From the NCBI RefSeq assembly GCF_007713735.2, contig NZ_VMNW02000042.1, positions 1 to 64,000 of the forward strand: a stretch of 64,000 nucleotides of DNA, in the 5' to 3' direction. The stretch is from Amycolatopsis acidicola. GTDB lineage: Bacteria; Actinomycetota; Actinomycetes; Mycobacteriales; Pseudonocardiaceae. The notes beneath the pieces were generated by a model, which made no database searches, was not told the DNA's origin, and saw only the letters and a list, made by a program, of their open reading frames with translations. This document shows, piece after piece, positions 43,346-52,261 of the stretch. The position numbers and the translations under genes were made by a program. Each line of letters opens with the position of its first letter. The stretch's first letter is position 1.

Positions 43346-44493
43346 TTCGCCCCCAGCAGGGTTCGCGAGAGCAGCATCCGCTGCACCTCGATGCTTCCGG
43401 ACGCGACGGTCGCGGCCTGCGCGTAGCGCCAGTGGTCGTCCACCGCGCGTTCGAAGAGCCGGGCCGGGTCACCGGCGCCGACCGCGCGTTCTTCGAGCAT
43501 GTCCATCAGCACCTCCGCCACTTCCTGGTCGAGCCGCGTCGCGACGATCCGGTACGCGGCGGTGTCGGCCGGGTCGACCGTGCCGGACTCCTGCTTCTCG
43601 ATGACCCGGTAGGCCAGCAGCCGGGCCTGGCGGGTGTGCACGAGTGCGTTGGCCCAGCGTTGTTTCAGCTCGACGGGGAACTGCTCCCAGCGGTCGGCCA
43701 GCATGACCGGCGCCAGGTTGAGCAGCCGGTCGCAGCGGGCGTAACGGGCGATGCCGACGCGTTCGAAGGCCAGCGCCTCGCGCACGATCGACCAGCCCTC
43801 GTCGACCTCGCCGAGCACGTCCTCCCGGGTCACCGGCACTTCGTCGAAGTAGACCTCGTTGAGGTGGTGCGGGCCGACGAGCGCCTTGATCGGCACCACG
43901 CGGATACCCGCCCGGTCCATCGGCACCAGGAACACCGTGATGCCGTGGTGCTTCTTCGCGCCGCGGTTCGTGCGGGCCAGCAGGAAGCACCAGCCGGCCA
44001 TGGTCGCGTAGGAGGTCCAGATCTTCTGCCCGCGCACCCGCCAGCCGTCGCCGTCGGCGACCGCCGCGGTGCGCAGGGAAGCCAGGTCCGAGCCCGCTTC
44101 CGGCTCGGAAAAGCCCTGGCACCAGATGACCTGGCCGCGGGCGATGCGTTCGAGGTGCTCGGCCTTCTGCGCCTCGGTGCCGAAGCGCATGATGGCCGGG
44201 CCGACCCAGTTCACGCCCATGTACTGCGCGCCGCGGGGCTCGAAATGCGCCCACATCTCCTCGCGCATGATCGCCTGTTCCCACGGGCTCGACGCGGCGC
44301 CGCCGTATTCGACCGGCCACGCCGGGGTCAGCTGGCCCTTGTCCGCCAGCAGCTTGCAGAAGTTCTGCGCCAGCCCGAGATCCTTCGGGTCGTCGGTGAA
44401 CGCCCCGAGGTACTCGCGCGGCATCGCGGACCGCACCAGGTCACGCAGTTCGCGGCGCAGTATCGCGCCGCGGTCGGAATCACTGAAGTCCAC
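43342..44493 (-). CDS. Acyl-CoA dehydrogenase, large subunit of heteromeric pair 2
   Basis: FAD acyl-CoA dehydrogenase of 383 residues: WPVEYGGAASSPWEQ near 60, WCQGFSEPEAGSDLASLRT near 122, VRGQKIWTSYATMAGW near 148, and a C-terminal ASGSIEVQRMLLSRTLLG. The start is GTG 44493, with GGAGG about 6 bp upstream. It follows a mycofactocin-type SDR gene by 21 bp. With the small subunit it would form the second heteromeric dehydrogenase of the cluster. Confidence 0.92.
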   Translation of the reverse strand: MDFSDSDRGAILRRELRDLVRSAMPREYLGAFTDDPKDLGLAQNFCKLLADKGQLTPAWPVEYGGAASSPWEQAIMREEMWAHFEPRGAQYMGVNWVGPAIMRFGTEAQKAEHLERIARGQVIWCQGFSEPEAGSDLASLRTAAVADGDGWRVRGQKIWTSYATMAGWCFLLARTNRGAKKHHGITVFLVPMDRAGIRVVPIKALVGPHHLNEVYFDEVPVTREDVLGEVDEGWSIVREALAFERVGIARYARCDRLLNLAPVMLADRWEQFPVELKQRWANALVHTRQARLLAYRVIEKQESGTVDPADTAAYRIVATRLDQEVAEVLMDMLEERAVGAGDPARLFERAVDDHWRYAQAATVASGSIEVQRMLLSRTLLGAK

Positions 44494-44514
44494 ACCGGCC
44501 TCCGGGTAAGTTGG

Positions 44515-45345
44515 TCATACGACGGCGAAGCCCGCGTCGACCGGCAAACTGACTCCGGTCACGTGCTTCGTCGCGTCGGACGCGAGCCACAGGACGGCCG
44601 CGCTGATTTCTTCGGGTTCCAGGCGTCCGGCGTGCATCGCGTCGCCGAAACCCGTCGCGACGCGCGCCATGTTGTGCTCCACCCAGGACCGCATCGCCGG
44701 GTTGTCGATCATCGGCGTGGCCACCGCGGTCGGGTGCACGCAGTTGACCCGGATGCCGTGCGGCCCGAGTTCCAGCGCGTAGGCCTTCATCAGGCCGACC
44801 TGCCCGTGCTTGCCCGCGGTGTACGCGTCGCTGCGGGGGTCGCCGCGCGACATGCCTTTCAACCCCGAGGTCGAGTTGATGAGGATGACGCTGCCGCCCC
44901 GGCCGCCCTCGACGAGCAGCGGCGCGGTGGCCCGGATGGTGTTCCAGGACCCGGTCAGGTTGACCGCGAGGTAGTCGCCCCAGATCTCGTCCGGGGTGTG
45001 CGCTTCCTCTTCCGGGAAGCCTTGCGCGACACCGGCATTGGCCACCACGATGTCGAGCCGCCCGAACTCCTCGCGCGTCCGCGCCACGGCGTCGGCGAGC
45101 TGCCGCGAGTACCGGACATCCGCCACCACGCTGATCCCCCTGCCACCGGCTTCTTCCACCGCCGCCAGCGTTTTCGCGAGATCGTCCGAAGTGGACATCG
45201 GGTACGGCACGGTCGGGATCTGCGCGCAGCAGTCCGTCACGACCACCGACGCGCCGGCCCTGGCGAGCGCGATGGCGTGCGAGCGTCCCTGCCCGCGACC
45301 CGCTCCGGTGACGAAGGCGACCTTGCCGGTCAGATCGGTGCTCAT
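44515..45345 (-). CDS. Mycofactocin-coupled SDR family oxidoreductase
   Basis: Dehydrogenase of 276 residues with the hallmarks of the mycofactocin-dependent (carveol dehydrogenase-like) group: TGAGRGQGRSHAIALA near 13, then CCAQIPTVPYPMSTSDDL near 38, the extended insert that holds NAD tightly. Catalytic YTAGKHG is near 176. Such enzymes oxidise alcohols and pass electrons to the peptide-derived cofactor mycofactocin. No mycofactocin biosynthesis gene is in the window, so that locus must be elsewhere. It overlaps the aldehyde dehydrogenase gene by ATGA, giving an alcohol-to-acid route. Confidence 0.92.
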   Translation of the reverse strand: MSTDLTGKVAFVTGAGRGQGRSHAIALARAGASVVVTDCCAQIPTVPYPMSTSDDLAKTLAAVEEAGGRGISVVADVRYSRQLADAVARTREEFGRLDIVVANAGVAQGFPEEEAHTPDEIWGDYLAVNLTGSWNTIRATAPLLVEGGRGGSVILINSTSGLKGMSRGDPRSDAYTAGKHGQVGLMKAYALELGPHGIRVNCVHPTAVATPMIDNPAMRSWVEHNMARVATGFGDAMHAGRLEPEEISAAVLWLASDATKHVTGVSLPVDAGFAVV

Positions 45346-46784
45346 GAGGCCACCGGGGCGTTGTAGATCGACTTCAGCACGTAGTACGGCGTCAGCCCTT
45401 CCGGGCCCAGCTCGCGCCCGAGCCCGCTGGCCTTGCGGCCGCCGAACGGGGCTTCCATGCTCAGGTCGTACCCGTTGATGCCGATGGTGCCGGTCTCCAC
45501 TCGCCGGGCCACGCGCATCCCGCGCTCAGGGTCCGCGGTGAACACCGAACCGCCGAGGCCGTAGTCGGAGTCGTTGGCGATCTCCACCGCTTCGTCCTCG
45601 TCACGGAACGGGATGACCACCAGCACCGGCCCGAAGATCTCCTCGCGGGCGATCCGCATCCCGTTGTTCACCCCACGGAAAACCGTGGGCCGGTAAAAGA
45701 AACCCTTCCCCGGCGGGCGTTCGCCGCCGAGCACGGCCTCGGCGCCCTCGCCCTTGCCGTACTCGACGTAGGCGGCCACGCGATCGCGCTGCCGGGCGTT
45801 GACGAGCGGGCCGAAGTCCGTGCCGCGGTCGGACGGGTCACCGAGGCGCGCCGTGCGCATCCCGGCGACCACGGCGTCGACCACCTCGTCGTAGCGGGAC
45901 TCCGGCGCCAGGATCCTGGTGCAGGAGTAGCAGACCTGGCCCGAGTTCGGCGCGCACAGCCGCGTCACCTGGCCGGTGAAGTCGTCGAGATCCGTGTCCT
46001 CCAACAGGATCGCCGCGCTCTTCCCGCCCAGTTCCAGCGTGACGGGCTTCAAGGCTCGCCCGCACGCCGCGGCGATCTCGCGCCCGGCCGCCGAGGAACC
46101 CGTGAAGGCCACTTTGGACACCAGCGGGTGCTCGACGAGCGCCATCCCGGTGTCACGGCCGCCGGTCACGACGTTGAGCACGCCGGGCGGGAAACCGGCC
46201 TCCTGCACGGCTTCGGCGAGCCAGTGCGCGTCGAGACTGGTCTCCGGCGCGGGTTTGAGCACCGCGGTGCAGCCCGCGGCGAGCGCCGGGGCGAGCTTCC
46301 AGGCCACCAGGATCTGCGGCCCGTTCCAGGGCGCGATGATCCCGACGACGCCCACCGGTTCGCGGCGGACGACCGCGTGCGCGGGATCGCCCGGCCTGCC
46401 TTCCTCCTCCGCGAGGTTTTCCACGAGGTCCGCGTAGTAGCGGTAAGCCGCGGCGGCGCCGTAGGCGTTGCCCCAGCGTGCCATCTTGACCGGCATCCCG
46501 TTCTGCCGCGTGATCAGCGCGGCCAGCTCACCGGCGCGCGCTTCGATGATCTCCGCGAGCCCGCGCAGCAGCGCGGCGCGGTCGGCGGGGCCGAGCTTGC
46601 GCCACTGCGCGGCACCGAAAGTCGCCGAAGCGGACCGCACCGCGGTGTCCACATCGGACTCCGTCGCGACCGGCGCCGAGCCGATGACCTCTTCGGTGGC
46701 CGGGTTGAGCAGCGTGATCCGCTCGCTCCCGGTCGCCGGGACGGGGCGGCCGTCGACCCACAGATGGTCGAGCACTGTGCCCAT
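45342..46784 (-). CDS. Aldehyde dehydrogenase, copy 1
   Basis: NAD(P)-dependent aldehyde dehydrogenase of 480 residues. It has IIAPWNGPQILVAWKLAPAL near 150, FTGSSAAGREIA near 225, the base Glu in LELGGKSA near 252 and the nucleophile Cys in NSGQVCYSCTR near 287. GGGAGG lies before the ATG. Coupled to the mycofactocin-type SDR, it would turn the aldehyde formed from an alcohol into the acid that the acyl-CoA synthetases activate. Confidence 0.94.
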   Translation of the reverse strand: MGTVLDHLWVDGRPVPATGSERITLLNPATEEVIGSAPVATESDVDTAVRSASATFGAAQWRKLGPADRAALLRGLAEIIEARAGELAALITRQNGMPVKMARWGNAYGAAAAYRYYADLVENLAEEEGRPGDPAHAVVRREPVGVVGIIAPWNGPQILVAWKLAPALAAGCTAVLKPAPETSLDAHWLAEAVQEAGFPPGVLNVVTGGRDTGMALVEHPLVSKVAFTGSSAAGREIAAACGRALKPVTLELGGKSAAILLEDTDLDDFTGQVTRLCAPNSGQVCYSCTRILAPESRYDEVVDAVVAGMRTARLGDPSDRGTDFGPLVNARQRDRVAAYVEYGKGEGAEAVLGGERPPGKGFFYRPTVFRGVNNGMRIAREEIFGPVLVVIPFRDEDEAVEIANDSDYGLGGSVFTADPERGMRVARRVETGTIGINGYDLSMEAPFGGRKASGLGRELGPEGLTPYYVLKSIYNAPVAS

Positions 46785-46813
46785 CGAGAAAACCTCCCTT
46801 CCGCGTGCGGTCT

Positions 46814-47125
46814 TCAGTCCGAGGACGGCAGTGAACGCGCTTCCTTGATCTCCAGCACCAGCCCGTCGGCGCGGAGCGTGCCGTCGCCGGGCTTGGTGCA
46901 CAGCAACTCCAGCCCGAGTCCGGGATGGACGTAGCGCTTGCCCATGAGCGTGCCGCGTTCGCGGTCCACCGCGGTACCGGCCGGCGGCTCCGCGGGCTCT
47001 TCGCCGAGGCGGCTCATCGGCGCGCCGCCGCAGGTGATCGCGACGGCCTTCTTCGGCGGCCGGACCACGATGACCTGGGTGCCGCAGACCGGGCTCACGA
47101 GCCGGTCTCCCACCTTGATCAGCAT
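46814..47125 (-). CDS. Small conserved-looking protein of unknown function
   Basis: A 103-residue protein I do not recognise. It begins MLIKVGDRLVSPVCGTQVIV and continues with an ITCGGAPMS segment, then a middle region ending GKRYVHPGLGLELLCTKPG. Three cysteines (near 18, 38 and 80) could bind metal or react. Its ATG overlaps the acyl-CoA synthetase stop by 1 bp (TGATG), so it is co-translated with that enzyme, and the aldehyde dehydrogenase follows. No membrane or signal segment is seen. It may be an accessory to the ligase. Confidence 0.75.
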   Translation of the reverse strand: MLIKVGDRLVSPVCGTQVIVVRPPKKAVAITCGGAPMSRLGEEPAEPPAGTAVDRERGTLMGKRYVHPGLGLELLCTKPGDGTLRADGLVLEIKEARSLPSSD

Positions 47126-48753
47126 CAGCTGTCTCCTTGTCCTGCCTGTGCCCTGGCCCAGCCGTAGTCGGGCTTGCCGTTGTCGAACCGGCGGATCCGC
47201 TCGACGCGCAGGAACGCCTTGGGCACCTTGTATCCGGCGAGCCGCTCCGCGACCGCGGCCCGCATTTCCTGGTCTGTCAGTGAGTCCGTGACCACGAGCG
47301 CGACGACCTCGCTGCCCCACCGTTCGCTGGGACGCCCCAGCACGAGCGCGTCGGCGAGGCCGGACAGGCTCAGCAGAGCGGACTCCACCTCTTCGGCGTA
47401 GACCTTCTCGCCGCCGGTGTTGATCACTGTGGCGTCGCGGCCGAGGAACGTGATCCGGCCCGAGTCGTCGATCTCGGCGCGGTCGCCGGACACCGCGAGG
47501 TACCGGCCGCCGATGGTGCGGAACACCGAACGCGTCCGCTCCGGGTCGCCGAGGTACCCGCGCGGCAGGAAACCGCCGTTGGCCAGCAGGCCGCGGCCCG
47601 GCGCGGAGGCGTCGCGGATCTCGCCGCTCTCTTCGTCGACGACGCAGGTGTTCGGGCCGGCGACGAACCCGCCGGTGTCCCCGCGGGTCTGGTTCGCCTG
47701 CGGGCCCGTCTCCGAGGAGCCGAGCGCGTTGATGACCGTGACGTCTCCGAAGAGCTCGGTGAACCCGCTCCACGACCGTTCGGAAAGCACCGCGCCACTG
47801 GAGAAAACGAACCGCAGGTGCTCCGGCCGGTTCGTGCTCGCCGCGAACGCGTCCAGCAGCGGGCGGGCGAACACGTCGCCGACGATCGCCAGCGACGACA
47901 CCCGCTCCCGCCGCAAGGTCTCCGCCGTTTCGGCCGCGTCGAAGTGCACCGGGTCGTCGCTGAGCACCACGGTGCCGCCGCTGGACCACGCGTTGAACGC
48001 GTACCAGAGCGCGGTGCCGTGCATCAGCGGCGGCGCGGGCAGCGCACGCAGCCATTCCCGGCGCGGGGCACCCTCGACGGCTTTCGCGATCGAACGGACC
48101 TGGATGCCGCACGGCCCGGGGATGGCGTCCTTCTGCCGCCAGATCACGCCTTTCGGCATGCCCGTCGTGCCGCCGGTGTACAGGATGTGCACGTCATCAC
48201 CGGAGGGCACGCGCTCCTCGGCGGGGGCGACGGCCTCGGCGATGACCCGCTCGTAGTCGTGCGAGCCCGCCACCGGCCGCGCGCCGGAGTCGTCGGCGAC
48301 GCACACCAGCACGGGCGGCTCGGACACTTCAGCCAGCGCCTCCCGCAGCACGGGCGCGAATTCCTGTTGGTACACCAGCACCTTCGGCGCCGCGTCGCGC
48401 AGCAGGTACGCCAGTTCGCCCGCCTTGTACCGGTAGTTGACGTTGAACGGGGCGCACCGGGCGCGATAGCCGCCCAGGATCGCCTCGAGGAACTCCGGCC
48501 TGTTGCGCACGTAGACCCCGACGAGGTCGTTCGGCGACTCCCACGGGTGGTGCTCGCCCTCGCGGCGGCCCTCGGTGTGCGCCGTGAGCCACCAGCCGAG
48601 CGCCTTCGTCCGGTCGCGAGTCTCGGCCCAGCTCTGCCGCTTCTCGTTCTGCACCAGGCAGTCCCGGTCGCCGACCACTTCGGCGATCGCGTCCCACAGC
48701 GCGAGGAAGCCGAAGGTGCCGGTCTCTTCGTGCGTGTCGAGAGTCGCCGTCAT
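47125..48753 (-). CDS. AMP-dependent acyl-CoA synthetase, copy 2
   Basis: ANL-family acyl-CoA synthetase of 542 residues. It has NVNYRYKAGELAYLL near 105, the phosphate loop LYTGGTTGMPKGV near 184, ALGSSETGPQ near 340 and TGGEKVYAEEVESAL near 440. The layout is close to steroid- and fatty-acid-type FadD enzymes (FadD19/FadD17 group). ATGA overlap joins it to the thiolase-like gene, TGATG to the small protein. It likely activates a bulky acid of the pathway. Confidence 0.93.
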   Translation of the reverse strand: MTATLDTHEETGTFGFLALWDAIAEVVGDRDCLVQNEKRQSWAETRDRTKALGWWLTAHTEGRREGEHHPWESPNDLVGVYVRNRPEFLEAILGGYRARCAPFNVNYRYKAGELAYLLRDAAPKVLVYQQEFAPVLREALAEVSEPPVLVCVADDSGARPVAGSHDYERVIAEAVAPAEERVPSGDDVHILYTGGTTGMPKGVIWRQKDAIPGPCGIQVRSIAKAVEGAPRREWLRALPAPPLMHGTALWYAFNAWSSGGTVVLSDDPVHFDAAETAETLRRERVSSLAIVGDVFARPLLDAFAASTNRPEHLRFVFSSGAVLSERSWSGFTELFGDVTVINALGSSETGPQANQTRGDTGGFVAGPNTCVVDEESGEIRDASAPGRGLLANGGFLPRGYLGDPERTRSVFRTIGGRYLAVSGDRAEIDDSGRITFLGRDATVINTGGEKVYAEEVESALLSLSGLADALVLGRPSERWGSEVVALVVTDSLTDQEMRAAVAERLAGYKVPKAFLRVERIRRFDNGKPDYGWARAQAGQGDS

Positions 48754-50231
48754 GCCGCCCCCTCCAGCGCGAAGGTCCGCCTGCCGTCGGCCTCGGTGAT
48801 CCGGCCACGACGGCCGATCGGGTCGGCGTTCTCCGACACCAGCTCTCCCAGCGTGTAACCATCCTTTTTGGACACCCGGACCCCGGTGCGCCTGCCGTCG
48901 GGCAGGCTCGCCACCACGTACCCGCGGGCCGGGTTCGCCTCGCGGTCGTACTCGACGGTGAACGTCTCCACGACCGCGTCGCCGGCGTACCGGTCGTCGA
49001 CCGCAATCGTTTGCGGTGTCCCGATTCCCGGCGCCGCGACGAAACCCTCCGGCCGTGCCGTGCCGGAGAGCACGACGGCCGAATGCTTGGTCACGTACTC
49101 GCCGTTCGCGTACACGAGGCCGGTGCCGCCGCTGCGGCGCAGCTCCCGCGTCACCGCGACGAGCGCGTGGGACGAGTAGTTGTTGTGCGGCCCGCCGAAC
49201 GAGGTCAGCCCGCCGGTGGCCGACAGCCGCCGGTCCGTCACCTTCAGGTGCAGGCTCGCCAGCTTGGGCACCACCGGGAAGCAGCTGTACAGGTCGAGAA
49301 CGTCCACATCGGACAGTTCCGCGCCGCCGAGCGCCCCGTCCAGCGCCCGCGCCATCCCCGCCGAAGCACCGAAAGTGGGGCGCTCCAGCACGTCCTCGCA
49401 GTCGCTGTCCGAGGCCGCGGACCACACGTGGATCCGCTTCGACTCGGGCACGCCCAGCCTGTCCGCCTCCGCGACGCTCGCGACGAGGAGCGCGGCCGCC
49501 TGGTCCACCTTCGCGGTCGCGTTCATCAGCAGCGGGTACGGGAAGCAGATCATCCGGTTCTTCGGGCCGACAGCCGAGATCTCCTCAGGCGCCCGGACCT
49601 GCGGATTCCACGCCGCGTCGTTGCCGGCGGCGACCTCGCTGAACCCCGCGTACATGCGGGCCGACCAGTCCTGCGCCTCGGCGAAGGACTGGCCCAGCTC
49701 GTGCCGGAGCCTGTTCTCGAACAACGGGTAGATCCGGATCGGCCCGACCAGCCCGAGGTCCCACATCCGCTCGGTCCCGCCGACCGCGCGGCTGAACCTG
49801 CCGGGACCACCGGGATCGCGCGACCAGGGCGGCTCCTTTTCCGCGCGCTGGAACGCTTCCAGCGACGACTGGGACTCCCCGCCGCACAGCAGCGCCAGTT
49901 CCGCTTCCCCAGCCGCGATCTGCTCCGCGATTCCCTTGAGCAGTTCCACCGGCTGGTGCCCGCCCGCGCCCGAAGTGGCGGTCCGGGCTTTCGCCGCGCC
50001 GAGCCGTTCCGCCACGGCACCGGCGTCGTCGGCGTAGGACCACGAAACGATCTTCACCGCCGACACCAGGTCCAAACCGGACAGTGCCAGCGCGTCCACC
50101 CCGGCGTCGGCGGCCGCCTCGTTCACCGCGCGCAGTACGAGCTCGAGCGGTTCCACCGCCGCGTCGAGGGCACGCCCGCGGTTGTCGCGCAGCTGCCCGG
50201 CGCCGATGATCACCACGTCACGCGGGCTCAC
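48750..50231 (-). CDS. Thiolase-like acetyl-CoA acetyltransferase with C-terminal extension
   Basis: A 493-residue thiolase-superfamily protein. The N-terminal part begins VVIIGAGQLRDNRG and has LALLCGGESQSSLEAF near 130, while the later half has DLYSCFPVVPKLASLHL near 325 and ANGEYVTKHSAVVLSG near 380. A C-terminal beta-rich tail of about 85 residues follows (TFTVEYDREANPARGYV), as in a family often placed near acyl-CoA genes of mycobacteria. GTG 50231 gives a GTGA overlap with the hydratase; ATG 50243 is also possible. Confidence 0.85.
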   Translation of the reverse strand: MSPRDVVIIGAGQLRDNRGRALDAAVEPLELVLRAVNEAAADAGVDALALSGLDLVSAVKIVSWSYADDAGAVAERLGAAKARTATSGAGGHQPVELLKGIAEQIAAGEAELALLCGGESQSSLEAFQRAEKEPPWSRDPGGPGRFSRAVGGTERMWDLGLVGPIRIYPLFENRLRHELGQSFAEAQDWSARMYAGFSEVAAGNDAAWNPQVRAPEEISAVGPKNRMICFPYPLLMNATAKVDQAAALLVASVAEADRLGVPESKRIHVWSAASDSDCEDVLERPTFGASAGMARALDGALGGAELSDVDVLDLYSCFPVVPKLASLHLKVTDRRLSATGGLTSFGGPHNNYSSHALVAVTRELRRSGGTGLVYANGEYVTKHSAVVLSGTARPEGFVAAPGIGTPQTIAVDDRYAGDAVVETFTVEYDREANPARGYVVASLPDGRRTGVRVSKKDGYTLGELVSENADPIGRRGRITEADGRRTFALEGAA

Positions 50232-50998
50232 GACGCGGTCCATTCCGGCGCCCGCTTCTCGATGAACGCCCGCACGCCTTCCTTGACGTCGTTGGTCTTC
50301 CCGACCTTCCGCGTCGCGTCGTTCGACACCTGCCATGCCTCGCTGTCCGGCAGCGAGGTGGCGTTCAGCACGACTTCACGGGAGTACTGCACGGCCAGCG
50401 GCGCGTTCACGGTGATCCGCTCGGCGAGCTTGCGCGCCACGGCCACCGCCTCGCCCGGCTCGCACAGCTCGTTGACCAGGCCCAGTTCATAGGCCCGCTC
50501 CGCGCCGTACGCCTCACCGGTGAGCGCCCACTCCATCGCCACGGTGACCGGGATCTTCCGGCCGAGCCGGAACAGCCCGCCGCCGCCGGCGACGAGCGCC
50601 CGCCGCACCTCGGGCAGCCCGAACGTCGATTTGGTCGACGCGACGACGAGGTCGCAGGCCAGCACCATCTCCGTGCCGCCGGCCAGCGCGTGCCCGTCGA
50701 CGGCGGCGATGAGCGGCTTGGCCCGCTCCCGGCGGACCAGCCCGGCGAACCCGCCCTTGCGGGTCCGCATCTCGCGGTCCTTCCCCGCGCCGACGACCTT
50801 GAGGTCGGCGCCCGCGGAGAACACCGGTGGCTTGCCGGTCAGGATCGACACCCAGATGTCGTCGTCCGCCTCGATCGTGTCGAGCGCCTCCTCGATCCCC
50901 GTGGCCACCTCGCCGTTGACGGCGTTGCGGGCCTCCGGGCGGTCGATGGTGATCAGCGCGACGTGCGTGTGCGGATCGGCCTCGTACAGGACTCCCAT
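50228..50998 (-). CDS. Enoyl-CoA hydratase/isomerase (crotonase family), copy 2
   Basis: Crotonase-fold protein of 256 residues. It shows TIDRPEARNAVNGEVATG near 17, PPVFSAGADLKVVGAG near 56 and the second oxyanion loop AAVDGHALAGGTEMVLACDLVVAS near 97. The acid position after that contains LPEVRRALVAGGGGL. GGGAGG lies 5 bp before the ATG. It follows a P450 gene by 16 bp in the long minus-strand operon. Confidence 0.93.
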   Translation of the reverse strand: MGVLYEADPHTHVALITIDRPEARNAVNGEVATGIEEALDTIEADDDIWVSILTGKPPVFSAGADLKVVGAGKDREMRTRKGGFAGLVRRERAKPLIAAVDGHALAGGTEMVLACDLVVASTKSTFGLPEVRRALVAGGGGLFRLGRKIPVTVAMEWALTGEAYGAERAYELGLVNELCEPGEAVAVARKLAERITVNAPLAVQYSREVVLNATSLPDSEAWQVSNDATRKVGKTNDVKEGVRAFIEKRAPEWTAS

Positions 50999-51014
50999 GT
51001 GTCCTCCCTTCCGG

Positions 51015-52247
51015 TCAGGCGGTTTCGCGGCGGCCGGGCGCGAAGACCAGCTCGACGTTCTCCACGCCCCAGGTGAGGCCGAGGTGCTCCTCGACCTCCA
51101 CCCCGTCGGCGAGGCGGAACTCCGGGATCCGCCGGTGCAGCTCCTGGAAGGCGATCTTCAGCTCCAGCTTCGCCAGGTGGACGCCCACGCAGCGGTGCGC
51201 GCCGAGGCCGAACGTGAGATGCGGTTTGGGCGGCCGGTCGAACTTGACCTCGTCCGGGTCCTCGAAGTACTTCGGGTCGCGGTTGGCCGCGCCGAGCGGG
51301 CAGTGCACGCGCTCGCCCTGCGGCAGCTCGAGGTCACCGACCTTCGCCGACTCGACGGCGACGTTGCGCGTGGGCACCGCGGGCGAGGCCCAGCGCAGCA
51401 GCTCCTCCACGGCGGGTTCGAGCTTTTCCGGCGCGGAGAACATCTCCGCCCACTTGTCCTGGTTGCGGGCCAGGTACGCCATGCTCTGCCCGAGCACGCT
51501 CTGCACGGTGTCGAGCCCGGCCAGCATCATCACCAGGAACAGGTCGAACAGGTCGTCGACCGGGATCGGCTCGCCGTCGATCTCCGACTCCAGCAGCGCG
51601 CTGGTGATGTCGTCGGTGCGGTTCTGCTTGCGCTGCTCGATCAGCTCCATGACGTAGCCGTGCACGCCGGCGCTGGCCTCGGCGCGGGCCTTGTCGGTCT
51701 CCTCCTGCGGAGCGCCGGGGATGCCGTGCAGGAACACGTCGACCCATTTGGTCAGCTTCGGCGCGTCCTCCAGCGGCCAGCCCATCAGCGCGAGGAAAGT
51801 CGTTCCGGGGTAAGGGAAAGCGAACTCCGGGTCGAAGTCGCAGTGGCCCTTCTCGATGAACCGGTCGATCAGGTCGTTGGCCACGCCGCGGATCCGCGGT
51901 TCGAGCTTCGCCACGGCCTCCGGGGAGAAGTGCGGATCGAGCAGCCGCCGGTACTGCCGGTGCAGCGAGCCGTCGATCTCCAGCGGGATCATCCGCTTCT
52001 GCCCGAACGCCTGCGAACCGTCGGGCATGTTGGGGAAGCTGACGAACCCGCGGTTGTTGCGGCGCAGCACGCTGCTCATGTCGTCGTAGCTGGAAAGCAC
52101 CCAGAACCCGCCGTCGGCGGAGAAGCTCACCGGGCACTTCTCGCGGCGGTCCGCGAGCTCGGACAGGTGCTCGGCGATGGTGGTCTGGGCGTAGACGTCG
52201 TAGTCACGACGGAGTTCGGTGCGCAGTTCTGCGATCTTCTGGTCCAT
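51015..52247 (-). CDS. Cytochrome P450, copy 2
   Basis: Soluble P450 of 410 residues with all canonical motifs: I-helix MMLAGLDTVQS, ExxR in EELLR, and heme loop FGLGAHRCVGVHLAKLEL with Cys near 357. ATG 52247 is chosen because GGGAG lies 8 nt upstream; an in-frame GTG at 52256 has no spacing. It lies between an SDR and a hydratase gene and could hydroxylate a substrate that the SDR then oxidises. The ferredoxin system may be the one at 29.6 kb or the reductase at 54.8 kb. Confidence 0.94.
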   Translation of the reverse strand: MDQKIAELRTELRRDYDVYAQTTIAEHLSELADRREKCPVSFSADGGFWVLSSYDDMSSVLRRNNRGFVSFPNMPDGSQAFGQKRMIPLEIDGSLHRQYRRLLDPHFSPEAVAKLEPRIRGVANDLIDRFIEKGHCDFDPEFAFPYPGTTFLALMGWPLEDAPKLTKWVDVFLHGIPGAPQEETDKARAEASAGVHGYVMELIEQRKQNRTDDITSALLESEIDGEPIPVDDLFDLFLVMMLAGLDTVQSVLGQSMAYLARNQDKWAEMFSAPEKLEPAVEELLRWASPAVPTRNVAVESAKVGDLELPQGERVHCPLGAANRDPKYFEDPDEVKFDRPPKPHLTFGLGAHRCVGVHLAKLELKIAFQELHRRIPEFRLADGVEVEEHLGLTWGVENVELVFAPGRRETA

Positions 52248-52261
52248 TGTGGTCACTCCCG

